From positions 1 to 64,000 of the forward strand of contig NZ_AULX01000006.1 in assembly GCF_000422505.1 (NCBI RefSeq): 64,000 bases of DNA, read 5' to 3'. The notes under the pieces are model-generated. The model was given only the letters and a program-made list of their open reading frames with translations, did not search any database and was not told the origin of the DNA. Made by a program: the position numbers and the translations under genes. Shown piece after piece: positions 35,670-43,661 of this stretch (positions are counted from its first letter, which is position 1; every line of letters begins with the position of its first letter). This DNA is from Paenibacillus pinihumi DSM 23905 = JCM 16419. GTDB taxonomy: Bacteria > Bacillota > Bacilli > Paenibacillales > Paenibacillaceae.

Positions 35670-36095
35670 TTAAGCGTTGAAACCGCCATCGAGTTTGATG
35701 TACTCGGTTTTGTCTTTCTTTTGTTTGAGCAGCAGCGCGAATTCGCCAACGCCTTCCGTGTCGCCAAAGCGCTCGGTGTAGTCGACGATGAACGCGTTCG
35801 GGAACGTGATCTGACGAACAACTTGGTCCGCAGCGATTACATCTACCGTTACTTTGCGGTAGCAGTCTGCCTTCTCAGCAGGAACCAGCGACCACAGAGC
35901 CAGCTTCTTGGTGTCGTCAGCGCCGTCACCATCAGTAGCTGTAATGATTTTGCCTGTAATTTGCAGCGTTGTACCTACATCGGTAGAACGGGCATTGGAG
36001 TCATTAGGCGTGTCTGTTTTGTAAGAAACAGTTTTGATGTTATCCATACCCAGCTCGATTGCTTCAGAACCTTCTACTTTCAATACGAATCCCAT
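35670..36095 (-). CDS. Hcp-like tail-tube protein
   Basis: 141 aa, rich in beta strands, no signal peptide. The pattern MGFVLKVEGSEAIELGMDNIK, then TTLQITGKIIT, LALWSLVP, TVDVIAADQVVRQITFPNAF, FALLLKQKKDKTEYIKLDG fits the Hcp/phage tail-tube beta-barrel. Its size (Hcp is ~160 aa) and place just after the candidate sheath gene support a tube role: rings stacked inside the sheath and topped by VgrG. It is separated from the sheath by a 388-bp region with a large hairpin and has its own ribosome site (GAGAGGA). I cannot exclude another small beta-barrel. Confidence 0.65.
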   Translation of the reverse strand: MGFVLKVEGSEAIELGMDNIKTVSYKTDTPNDSNARSTDVGTTLQITGKIITATDGDGADDTKKLALWSLVPAEKADCYRKVTVDVIAADQVVRQITFPNAFIVDYTERFGDTEGVGEFALLLKQKKDKTEYIKLDGGFNA

Positions 36096-36483
36096 TCATT
36101 AAACATCCTCTCTAATAATGGCTCCCGCTTCCCTGTCAGGGTTACGGGGCGTATATGATTAAAGACGGCCGTGGCTCGTCTCTAACACCCTTGATAGAAT
36201 TTGCTGCAAGTTTGCTGTAGCGCTGCTATGGGCTTGCCTGTGCTTTGTTGCTATTGCGCAGGTTTACGTGTTTGGTTTTTCCTGCCTATTTTTTGCTCCC
36301 TTAGCCCGTTAAGCAGTAGTTCTTCTTGCAGCACCATAGCGGAGTGGAAAAGTATCATCTGGAGAAGCGCAGCGTTTCCATTTGCCCCCGAATTTTATCT
36401 GCCAAGATATTATTCCGGGAATTCGGGGGCAAGAAGGAATCGGAAGATGAACTTTTCCGCGCAGCGGTCATTGCTGCAAAACT
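36096..36483 (-). other. Structured region between sheath and tube genes
   Basis: 388 bp without a gene. Immediately after the sheath stop, 36326-36479 forms a long imperfect inverted repeat. The arms share TTGCAGCA at the base, GGAAAAGT with TCATCT in the middle, and a 13-bp perfect inner stem (36382-36394 against 36420-36432, TTGCCCCCGAATT). No T run follows on the minus strand. It may stabilise or partly terminate the sheath mRNA so that sheath and tube are made in different amounts. The remaining ~230 bp up to the tube gene show no clear promoter. Confidence 0.55.
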
Positions 36484-38652
36484 CTACGCTTTTACCGGCG
36501 TCGTCCCCTTCGTAATCGTAACCTCCAGGTTCTTCACATTGCCGTTAAAGACCAGATCGATGTGGCACAGATTGCTCTTCTCGTCGATAATGTGGCTCAT
36601 GTCGTCGCCATCATGAAGAATCGAATTGACGGAGCCACGGGTGCTCAGCCAACGGCTCTTCTGGCTGCTCGGATTGTTGCTGAAGAAGAAAATAATATTG
36701 TCATGCTTGAAGTCACCCGACTGGAAGCGGAGAATCCGCTCGATGTAGGTGCTGACAAGCGTTTTATAGATGGAATCGAATCCGTCCTCTACTGCTGCCA
36801 GACTTCTGGCTTTGTAGACCGTAATCCGCTTAATATCGCGATCTCCAAGCTGCGCATTCTCGGAGGAGAAGACGAAGCCGAAGTTTTTGCGGTTGATGGC
36901 ATCCTTGATGTTGTTCGTGAAGCCGGAAATCTCCTTCGCCATCGTTGTCACTGCACGCAGCCCATGATCCCCTGCCTCAATGTCAAACCGCACACCCGGA
37001 TAGTTCTTGCTCACCGAGCGGAATTTGTCCTTCAGATAATCCGGACACTGGTAAGCCGCAACAAGACCTGCTGCCACATAAGCAGCACCGATGTATACGC
37101 CCTCGATCCACAGCTTGAGAATATCTTCCTTCTCCTTGGAAAGCTGAACGCCATCGTCGGTTTGCAGCATACGGCTGTCAATGACCACACCTGATTTATC
37201 CTTCGGAATGACAGTGAAATTCGGCAAAGCCGGAATCGCGAATTCGCTGAATTCCTTGCGCATGAGCACAGAGCATTTATCGATGTACTTATCGATGCCT
37301 GAAGTCGCTACGCTGCTGAACGTTGTATCCTCGCCATTTTCAAAGCTGAAGAACACTTGAATCTTATAGTCCTTCACAATTTGCAGCAGCATGGAGAGCG
37401 ACTCCATTGTGTTGCTGTCCTGCTTGACCGCCTTCTCATTTCCGCGGAAACGCTCACGGCGCATCGATACCTTGCCCGCAGATTCGAGATCCACAGATGG
37501 TACAATACCGAACCAGATCGTTTCGCTGAAATCATTTTTGGCGTTGACTGTGTTCAGGAATGTCTCCAGCCTAGGAATGTTGCTGCTCTTCATCATCATA
37601 TCCAGCTTGCAGTTGGTGATGAGAAGCTTCGGCTGCATGCCTCTGTTCTTGGTCTCATACTGGTCGAAGAACATTTTCACGCCGAGCATTTTCTCCACAA
37701 GCGGTTTGACCGTTTTCACGAAGTCATCCTTGGCTGTCTTGTAAAACTCCAGGTACGTATTATAATTTTGCACTTCAATCTCGGTGTCGATCTCGTTTTG
37801 CACAGCAGGCAACGGAGAGAACGTCCGCACCACCAGATCCTTGATATAAGGGGATGGCGTATCGGTCAGCGCCTCGTAGTCCTGTTCGAACTCCTTCGCC
37901 AGTCCGCCCCCGGTGTCCTCAGACAAGACAAGCAGTTCGGTGCTGTCACTTTTTGGCGCTTCGATAATTTTGAGCTCGCCGTCATCACCGATCATAAGCT
38001 TGCCGACCAGGACAGCCTCGGATTTATTCTCCTCCTGCCCCGATCCGAGCAGCAGGCGTGTCTTGATATCCTCAATCGCCAGCGGAAGCATTGCCATAAC
38101 GTTGTTGTAGTTGGCGCTCGCATCCTCAAACATCCGGTTCAGCTTGTCGCCCAGGTCGAGCTTTTTCGGATCGCCATCATCCAGCTTGTCATATTGGGAG
38201 TACAAGTAATGGATCTCTTTACGCACCAGGCGAATGTCCTCCATGACCTTCTTCGGAGAAATCATGTCGAGCAAATTCTCGAATTTGAAGTCGACATTAG
38301 ATACTCCCTGACTCCGCTTCGTATCTACCAGCGTGAACAACATTTTAAGAAAATCATTATTTTGGTCAATCCGGATTTCCGAGATCAATTCATCGGAGAT
38401 GCCTTCCGGCTTCTTCAGTGTATAAACGACCTTTTGGTTGGCTGCATTGTAAAAGGAGTAAACGGTTGGGGAAAACTTGTTCAGAAAATCATCAAAGCTG
38501 CCCACCAGCAAATGTCCGTTAATTTCCTTCAGCAGCTCGTCGCTGACGCTGTCGATCCCTTTTACATCACCAACGATGGTGACCAGATCAAGCTTCTCCG
38601 GATTAATTTCCTCAAACAGAATCGTACGGTTCGTCTGGTTAATAATATCCAT
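36484..38652 (-). CDS. Candidate contractile sheath protein
   Basis: 722 aa, no signal peptide or membrane segment. The last ~170 residues (NRKNFGFVFSSENAQLGD; VYKARSLAAVEDGFDSIYKTLVSTYIERILRF; CHIDLVFNGNVKNLEVTI) have the layout of sheath C-termini: a helix of the type that in TssC/gp18 packs on the tube, a beta hairpin, and a final strand for handshake contacts. The N-terminal part (FDDFLNKFSPTVYSFYN) could contain a TssB-like segment, so it may be a fused small-plus-large sheath subunit; TssB and TssC together make ~660 aa. It opens the operon and precedes the Hcp-like tube, as in most contractile systems. Structure-based inference, not proven. Confidence 0.5.
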   Translation of the reverse strand: MDIINQTNRTILFEEINPEKLDLVTIVGDVKGIDSVSDELLKEINGHLLVGSFDDFLNKFSPTVYSFYNAANQKVVYTLKKPEGISDELISEIRIDQNNDFLKMLFTLVDTKRSQGVSNVDFKFENLLDMISPKKVMEDIRLVRKEIHYLYSQYDKLDDGDPKKLDLGDKLNRMFEDASANYNNVMAMLPLAIEDIKTRLLLGSGQEENKSEAVLVGKLMIGDDGELKIIEAPKSDSTELLVLSEDTGGGLAKEFEQDYEALTDTPSPYIKDLVVRTFSPLPAVQNEIDTEIEVQNYNTYLEFYKTAKDDFVKTVKPLVEKMLGVKMFFDQYETKNRGMQPKLLITNCKLDMMMKSSNIPRLETFLNTVNAKNDFSETIWFGIVPSVDLESAGKVSMRRERFRGNEKAVKQDSNTMESLSMLLQIVKDYKIQVFFSFENGEDTTFSSVATSGIDKYIDKCSVLMRKEFSEFAIPALPNFTVIPKDKSGVVIDSRMLQTDDGVQLSKEKEDILKLWIEGVYIGAAYVAAGLVAAYQCPDYLKDKFRSVSKNYPGVRFDIEAGDHGLRAVTTMAKEISGFTNNIKDAINRKNFGFVFSSENAQLGDRDIKRITVYKARSLAAVEDGFDSIYKTLVSTYIERILRFQSGDFKHDNIIFFFSNNPSSQKSRWLSTRGSVNSILHDGDDMSHIIDEKSNLCHIDLVFNGNVKNLEVTITKGTTPVKA

Positions 38653-39037
38653 TCTGCCTTACTGCACAGGCCTGACCATGCATCTCTCAAGCCCGGCAGC
38701 TTCCTCCCCTCGCAATTTAATACTAAAAAACACATCAAAGAACAGCTCAAGGCATAATACCTCAAGCGCTTCAACCAATTAACAGAATCTTCTGACATCT
38801 ATAGAAATAGCAATTCTTAGAATCACATTTTCCCATATTGTCGAAATAATTGCTGATAATTAGCTAAAAAACGTTCATTTTGTCGCAACTGTCTGTCGGA
38901 TTATGTCCAATTCCAACAAAATCCTTTTCTTTTTTCTGGTAGTAGTGTATTTTTACTATAGCGTAGCCCTGATATGGTATTTATCGGAATTACCTTCATT
39001 TTCTTTTATAGCTAATTATAGGATGATAGGTGGAAAA
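38653..39037. other. Divergent promoter region of the injection-system operon and VWA gene
   Basis: 385 bp, AT-rich, between the minus-strand sheath gene and the plus-strand VWA gene. A weak minus-strand sigma-A candidate is TTAATT-17-TATTAT, about 100 bp before the sheath start. Open plus-strand codons run into the VWA frame from 38903, but the likely VWA start is further in. No recognised operator. Confidence 0.3.
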
Positions 39038-41077
39038 ATGAAGAAAATAACAGGGACAAATTACCTATTTTTGTCGTATCCGTGTCGAATCTTAATGTGT
39101 TTCATTCTTCTTTTTCCCGTTTTTTCTGCTGCTACTGACGTCCGATCCGCCTATGCCGAAAGTATGAAAAGTGCAGAGACGGATGTGGTATTTGTCATGG
39201 ATACCAGCTTTTCAATGAATAAAACGGATCAGGACCGCATTGCAATTGAAGTGATCAACATGTTTATGGATATGAGCGAGGCAGCGCGTACACGCTTTGG
39301 CCTGGTGGCCTATAATGATAAGATTGTCGCTAGAGAGACGCTGTCCTCCAAATCCGGCATTAAGCGGCAGATTGAAAGTCTGCGCCGTTCCGGCTATTCC
39401 GATCTCGGATTAGGACTGAAGGAAGGGGCAAAATTGCTCGGCGGTACCGGCAGCGAAGGCCGCAACAAACTGCTCATTCTGCTCTCAGACGGGGACATCG
39501 AACTGGGACCTGTGAACCGGGGACGTACCGCAAAAAGTTCTGAAGCGGATGTCGGGCAGGCGATTAAGCTCGCCAGGGACTCCGGTTATCCCATCTATGC
39601 CGTAGGCCTGAACAGCGACGGTTCTGTACGCGAAGAGCGCCTGCAGCAGATTGCCAAACAGACCGGCGGCTCCGCATTCATTACGGACAGCGCAGAGGAT
39701 TTACCGGAAATATTCAATCAAATTTTCGCAACGCAGATTCAATCTGTGCTGATACCCGTCGCTGCTGTAACAGCCAATGGGCAATTACAGGAAGTGACGG
39801 TCAATATTCCGAATTCCAGCATGACCGAGCTGAATCTTATTTTGTTGTCCAAGCAGCCGATATCTGAATCACATATTTACTTCAGCTCCAAGGACGTGCA
39901 GTTTTTCAAATCTAGCAAATATGTGCTCATGAAGATACTGGAGCCCCATAAAGAGAAGCTTCAGCTCAAATTCAGGGGACGGGCCGGGGATCTGGTGAAA
40001 ATCAACCTGTTTGGCAATTACAATTTGCAGGGAGAATTCAAGCTGGGCGATGGCAAGGAGCCTGTGAAAGGGCAGCCTGTCCGTGTAGAATCCTGGCTGA
40101 CTAAACCCGGAGATAAGCAGCATCTGGGAGACAAGGATGTTTATTCTTCACTTTCTGCGGAGCTCGTGGTGAAGAAGCTTGGAGGTGAGCAGAAGCAGAT
40201 CTCTGTTCCAATGACGCTTAATGCGGATGGCAACGGCTTTGCAGCGGATTATATTTTCCCTCATGAAGGCAAGTACCAGGTACATGTGTATATGTACGGA
40301 TCGGATTTTTACCGCCGGACTGAGCTGCGCGAGCTTGAGCTTGTAAATCTGCCGCCTGTCGCAACAGCAGGAGCAGCTCCTGTCGAGCTTGTCAAAAGTG
40401 ATGGCACAGCGCGTATTAAGCTGAGTGACTTTTTTACCGATCCAAACCAGGATACGCTGGAGTTCACTGCTGAGGCTGGCAACGGAGATTCACTGAAGGC
40501 TGTGGTTGATGGCGGTGAGCTTGTCGTTACACCGCTTCGTGCCGGAGACACGACGATTCGGGTCACGGCTGTTGATCCCGAAGGCGGGAGCACATCAGGC
40601 GAGATTGCCTTTTCCGTATCCGCCCCTTGGAGCATTTATGCCATTATTGCCCTCGGTGCCGGACTTGCGCTGGTGGCAGGGGCTGGTTTATATGTCCTGC
40701 TTCGGCCAAAGCCGAAATTTTTCGGAAGACTCGAAGGCTACTTCCTTGACACCGCAAGCGGGAATGAGATTCCGGTGAAATACTGGCCTTTGCATACACT
40801 TGGAGCGAAGGGAAAAATTTCACTTCAAGAGTTGTTCCAGCAGTTAGAGGTTCATGAGATTTTGCCTGAAGCGGCAAATATCTGGTTTGTGCCTGGGAAA
40901 AATCATGCCTTGCTGGTCAAGCACCAGACCAAATGTACGGTTGTCATTGGCCGGACTCCTCTGCCTGCGGAGAAAACGGGAACACTTGTCTACAACGACA
41001 AGCTGTATGTGACCTTTGAGGATGGCGTTACGGAGATTGAGATCCGTTATAAAGAACCTAAGCCCAATTCCCGTTAA
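39038..41077 (+). CDS. Membrane VWA-domain protein with cadherin-like and cytoplasmic domains
   Basis: 679 aa from the ATG at 39038 (AGGTGG upstream; the frame opens at 38903). Signal peptide ~1-38 (cleaved near AYAES), VWA domain ~45-225 with a full MIDAS (DTSFSMN, a Thr/Asp site, LSDGD). Next come an outside beta-rich region (~250-520) with a cadherin/Big-like module (LSDFFTDPNQDTLEFTAEAG), one membrane helix (~530-552, IYAIIALGAGLALVAGAGLYVLL), and a ~120-aa cytoplasmic domain. VWA proteins bind ligands through metal. Placed between the sheath operon and the kinase, it may sense surface contact. Its stop overlaps that of the convergent kinase gene. Confidence 0.82.
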   Translation: MKKITGTNYLFLSYPCRILMCFILLFPVFSAATDVRSAYAESMKSAETDVVFVMDTSFSMNKTDQDRIAIEVINMFMDMSEAARTRFGLVAYNDKIVARETLSSKSGIKRQIESLRRSGYSDLGLGLKEGAKLLGGTGSEGRNKLLILLSDGDIELGPVNRGRTAKSSEADVGQAIKLARDSGYPIYAVGLNSDGSVREERLQQIAKQTGGSAFITDSAEDLPEIFNQIFATQIQSVLIPVAAVTANGQLQEVTVNIPNSSMTELNLILLSKQPISESHIYFSSKDVQFFKSSKYVLMKILEPHKEKLQLKFRGRAGDLVKINLFGNYNLQGEFKLGDGKEPVKGQPVRVESWLTKPGDKQHLGDKDVYSSLSAELVVKKLGGEQKQISVPMTLNADGNGFAADYIFPHEGKYQVHVYMYGSDFYRRTELRELELVNLPPVATAGAAPVELVKSDGTARIKLSDFFTDPNQDTLEFTAEAGNGDSLKAVVDGGELVVTPLRAGDTTIRVTAVDPEGGSTSGEIAFSVSAPWSIYAIIALGAGLALVAGAGLYVLLRPKPKFFGRLEGYFLDTASGNEIPVKYWPLHTLGAKGKISLQELFQQLEVHEILPEAANIWFVPGKNHALLVKHQTKCTVVIGRTPLPAEKTGTLVYNDKLYVTFEDGVTEIEIRYKEPKPNSR

Positions 41078-41097
41078 CCGGGACTTGGGCTTTTTTT
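41060..41097 (+). terminator. Terminator overlapping the VWA stop codon
   Basis: AAGCCCAATTCCCG pairs with CGGGACTTGGGCTT (one mismatch), loop TTAAC containing both convergent stop codons, then seven T on the plus strand. It ends the VWA mRNA; the kinase gene reads into it from the other side. Confidence 0.85.
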
Positions 41098-41991
41098 GTG
41101 CAGACCGAGCTTTTCCTTGGCTGCAAGCAGCCAGCATTCCGCCTTGGCTGCCCGAATTAAGGGGCGCACACTGTCAAAACGCTGATGATTGCGGACCGCA
41201 AGCCCCCTCATAATCGTATATGAGAGCCATGGGGTAACCGGACGCCTGCTGCATCGCCTAATGGGTTCAATCGGCTCCCCGAGAATGCGCTTGGGCACAT
41301 CAATTGGACGGTGGCCGCTTAAACCGTAATACAACACGGCTGCAAGACTATAAATATCCGAATAGCTGCCCTGCCTGGATCGGTCCGAGTAAAATTCAAG
41401 CGGTGAATAAGAAGGGGTTGTGAAGATTTGCTTGTGATTTGTTTTGTAAATATCGATGGCGGCTCCAAAATCAAGCAGCTTGGGTACGCCCCCGGGGCCA
41501 ATTATTATATTGCCGGGCTTCAAATCCCGGTGAATGATGCCCTGCGCGTGCAGATAGTCCAGCGTATGCAAGAGCGGAATCAAGGTCTGCCGGAAAAAAG
41601 AGGACGTTCCGATTGTCTCCTTCCGGCCGATATACTGCTCCAGTGTCTCACCTGGACAATATTCTTCTACCAGATAGACCGTCCCGTTCTCTGTAAAATT
41701 ATCCTTGTAGGCCACGATATGCGGATGCTGGATCAATTTAAGCAATTCAATTTCATTCTGAAATGCGCGCAGCAGCTCCTCATACTTTGACCGGAGCAGC
41801 GGAGAACGGCAAACGACTGTCTTCCCGTCCACGTCCCGGTTGGCTGCAGCAGCCGGGAAAAATTCTTTGATTACGCATTTGTCTCCGCTCTTGATATGAT
41901 GCCCTGTATAGACATAGGACAACTCACTTGCGGAAATCAATTCCTCAATCCGATAGACTTCATGCAGTCGTGTAATCGGCTTCAATTCCAT
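41074..41991 (-). CDS. Serine/threonine protein kinase
   Basis: 305 aa Hanks-type kinase. Lys42 in CVIKEFFP (ATP anchor), catalytic HRDLKPGN (154-161), metal-binding DFGAA (174-178), APE-like SPLEFYSDR, and YSDIYSLAAVLYYGLSGHRP. The glycine loop is degenerate (ISASELSYVYTG), yet the catalytic set is complete. There is no membrane helix or PASTA domain, so it is cytoplasmic. With the PP2C, the FHA proteins and the contractile genes next door it completes a threonine-phosphorylation switch like the PpkA/PppA/Fha pathway of type VI systems. Convergent with the VWA gene; upstream it shares a region with the Rex-controlled NADH oxidase. Confidence 0.93.
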   Translation of the reverse strand: MELKPITRLHEVYRIEELISASELSYVYTGHHIKSGDKCVIKEFFPAAAANRDVDGKTVVCRSPLLRSKYEELLRAFQNEIELLKLIQHPHIVAYKDNFTENGTVYLVEEYCPGETLEQYIGRKETIGTSSFFRQTLIPLLHTLDYLHAQGIIHRDLKPGNIIIGPGGVPKLLDFGAAIDIYKTNHKQIFTTPSYSPLEFYSDRSRQGSYSDIYSLAAVLYYGLSGHRPIDVPKRILGEPIEPIRRCSRRPVTPWLSYTIMRGLAVRNHQRFDSVRPLIRAAKAECWLLAAKEKLGLHKKSPSPG

Positions 41992-42099
41992 ATCTTGCAG
42001 CTCCGTTAACCAAATTTTAACCGCCCATTTTGCGTTGAAATTTACTGTCTACAACAATTATCGACAGCATACAGAAGAAATTTTAGACTTATTACGACA

Positions 42100-42117
42100 T
42101 TGTGACAAATTTCACTT
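42100..42117 (+). promoter_or_regulatory. Rex-like operator, upstream box
   Basis: TTGTGACAAATTTCACTT, an imperfect match to the Rex consensus (TTGTGAA-4N-TTCACAA), just upstream of the -35 of the NADH oxidase promoter. Confidence 0.5.
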
Positions 42118-42122
42118 ACCTC

Positions 42123-42151
42123 TTGCAATTTGTTTTCATCCGTCATATTAT
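42123..42151 (+). promoter_or_regulatory. Sigma-A promoter of NADH oxidase gene
   Basis: -35 TTGCAA (42123-42128), 17-bp spacer, -10 TATTAT (42146-42151). Rex-like boxes lie on both sides. The predicted start site is near 42158. Confidence 0.65.
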
Positions 42152-42166
42152 AGAATCAACAAGACA

Positions 42167-42184
42167 TTGTGAAATAAATCACAG
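42167..42184 (+). promoter_or_regulatory. Rex-like operator, middle box
   Basis: TTGTGAAATAAATCACAG, 16 of 18 matches to the Rex consensus, just after the expected transcription start. Confidence 0.6.
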
Positions 42185-42195
42185 CACATTTTATA

Positions 42196-42213
42196 TTGTG
42201 AATTAATTCACAA
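42196..42213 (+). promoter_or_regulatory. Rex operator, perfect box
   Basis: TTGTGAATTAATTCACAA is a perfect palindrome and an exact match to the Rex consensus, between the start site and the ribosome site. Rex releases DNA when NADH is high, so the NADH oxidase gene should be switched on when NADH accumulates. Confidence 0.85.
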
Positions 42214-42238
42214 GTATATTCCAAGGAGGCTGACATCT

Positions 42239-43597
42239 ATGAAAATTATCGTGATTGGTTGTACCCACGCAGGAACGGCTGCAGTAACCCAAATGGCAAA
42301 GCTTTACCCTGAAGCGCAAATCACCGTGTATGAACGGAATGATAATATCTCCTTCCTCTCGTGCGGTATTGCCTTGCATGTCGGCGGTGTTGTGCATGAT
42401 GCCGAATCGCTTTTCTATTCGTCGCCGGATCAGCTTGCAGCGCTTGGTGTCCAAACCAAAATGCTTCATGATGTCGTCTCGGTCGATACGAAAGCAAAAA
42501 CGGTCGTTGTGCGGGATTTGATCAAGGATGAGACTGTAACCGACACCTACGACAAACTGGTAATGACGACGGGGTCGTGGCCGATCATTCCGAAGATGGA
42601 AGGCATTGACCTGGATAATATTCTGCTTTGCAAAAACTATGCTCATGCCCAAGCCATCATCGACAGAGCCAAAAGCGCAGAGCGGATTGTCGTTGTCGGA
42701 GCCGGATATATCGGAATTGAGCTGGTGGAAGCCTTTGAACAGCTTGGCAAGCAAGTGACCGTTATTGATAATACGCCAAGGGTGCTGTATAAATATCTGG
42801 ATGCCCAATATACCGATATTGTGGAAGAAGAAATGAAGCAGCGGCATGTCCGGCTGGCACTGAATCAAAGTGTAACTGCCTTTGCCGGAGAGAATGGCAA
42901 GGTCAGCCGGGTCATTACTAATGCCGGGGAATATGAAGCCGACCTGGTTATTATGTGCATCGGCTTCCGCCCGAATACAGGATTGCTTGCCGGGCAGGTT
43001 GACATGCTGGGAAATGGTGCGATCATCATAGATGAATATATGCGCACAAGCAATCCGGATGTTTACGCCGCTGGAGACAGCTGTGCGGTCCGCTACAACC
43101 CAACCGGACAACAGGCTTATATCCCGCTCGCTACCAACGCTGTACGGATGGGAACACTGGTTGCGCGCAACATTGTCAAGCCAACTGTTCGTTACATGGG
43201 TACACAGGGCACATCGGGCATTAAAATATTTGATCTCAACATTGCATCGACTGGCTTGACCGAGCAAGCGGCACTTGATGCGGGCTTGATTGTGAAATCT
43301 GTCACAATCCATGACAATTACCGTCCGGAGTTTATGCCGACTTATGAGAAAGCACTGCTCAAGGTCGTATATCAAGAAGCTACCGGCCGTATTGTTGGTG
43401 CACAAGTGCTGTCAAAGGCAGATCTGACTCAATCGATCAATACGCTGTCGGTTTGCATTCAAAATCGCATGACCATGGATGAACTGGGCTTCGTCGACTT
43501 CTTCTTCCAGCCCCATTACAACAAGCCTTGGAACATCTTGAACCAAGCAGGATTGCAGGCTTATGTGCCGGAGCGTAATAAGCTTGCTACTGTATAA
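42239..43597 (+). CDS. nox: Water-forming NADH oxidase / CoA-disulfide reductase-like flavoenzyme
   Basis: 452 aa of the pyridine nucleotide-disulphide family. FAD site at the N-terminus (VIGCTHAGTAA), single redox Cys42 in FLSCGIALHVGG (active as a Cys-sulfenic acid), NADH-binding VVVGAGYIGIELVEAF, and second FAD motif VYAAGDSCAV. The Cys-based Nox of lactic acid bacteria has the same SFLSCGIAL motif and reduces O2 to water with NADH; CoA-disulfide reductases are close relatives. The Rex boxes upstream, which respond to NADH/NAD, favour the NADH-oxidase reading. AAGGAGG precedes the ATG; a terminator follows. It regenerates NAD+ and removes oxygen in the cytoplasm. Confidence 0.9.
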   Translation: MKIIVIGCTHAGTAAVTQMAKLYPEAQITVYERNDNISFLSCGIALHVGGVVHDAESLFYSSPDQLAALGVQTKMLHDVVSVDTKAKTVVVRDLIKDETVTDTYDKLVMTTGSWPIIPKMEGIDLDNILLCKNYAHAQAIIDRAKSAERIVVVGAGYIGIELVEAFEQLGKQVTVIDNTPRVLYKYLDAQYTDIVEEEMKQRHVRLALNQSVTAFAGENGKVSRVITNAGEYEADLVIMCIGFRPNTGLLAGQVDMLGNGAIIIDEYMRTSNPDVYAAGDSCAVRYNPTGQQAYIPLATNAVRMGTLVARNIVKPTVRYMGTQGTSGIKIFDLNIASTGLTEQAALDAGLIVKSVTIHDNYRPEFMPTYEKALLKVVYQEATGRIVGAQVLSKADLTQSINTLSVCIQNRMTMDELGFVDFFFQPHYNKPWNILNQAGLQAYVPERNKLATV

Positions 43598-43618
43598 GCA
43601 ACACTTAGAGGGTTAACT

Positions 43619-43661
43619 AAAGGCTCATACTGTCCTTTCGGAATGGACAGTATGAGCCTTT
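43619..43661 (+). terminator. Terminator of NADH oxidase gene
   Basis: A 17-bp perfect stem (AAAGGCTCATACTGTCC and complement), nine-base loop, then T-rich tract. Confidence 0.9.

Noticed and set aside
37357-38757. 466-aa plus-strand frame antisense to the candidate sheath gene
   Set aside because: It has no ribosome site, a composition rich in Leu/His/Arg/Val typical of the complement of a coding strand, and no recognisable domain; the minus-strand frame is clearly the gene.
16831-41077. Prophage or phage-tail (bacteriocin) interpretation of the VgrG, tube and sheath genes
   Set aside because: No terminase, portal, capsid, tape measure, lysis or integrase genes are present. Kinase, phosphatase, FHA, DnaJ and Hsp70 genes interleaved in the same operon point to a cellular machine.
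42203-43405. 400-aa minus-strand frame opposite the NADH oxidase gene
   Set aside because: Shadow frame of a well-conserved enzyme; no ribosome site and it runs into the Rex operator region.
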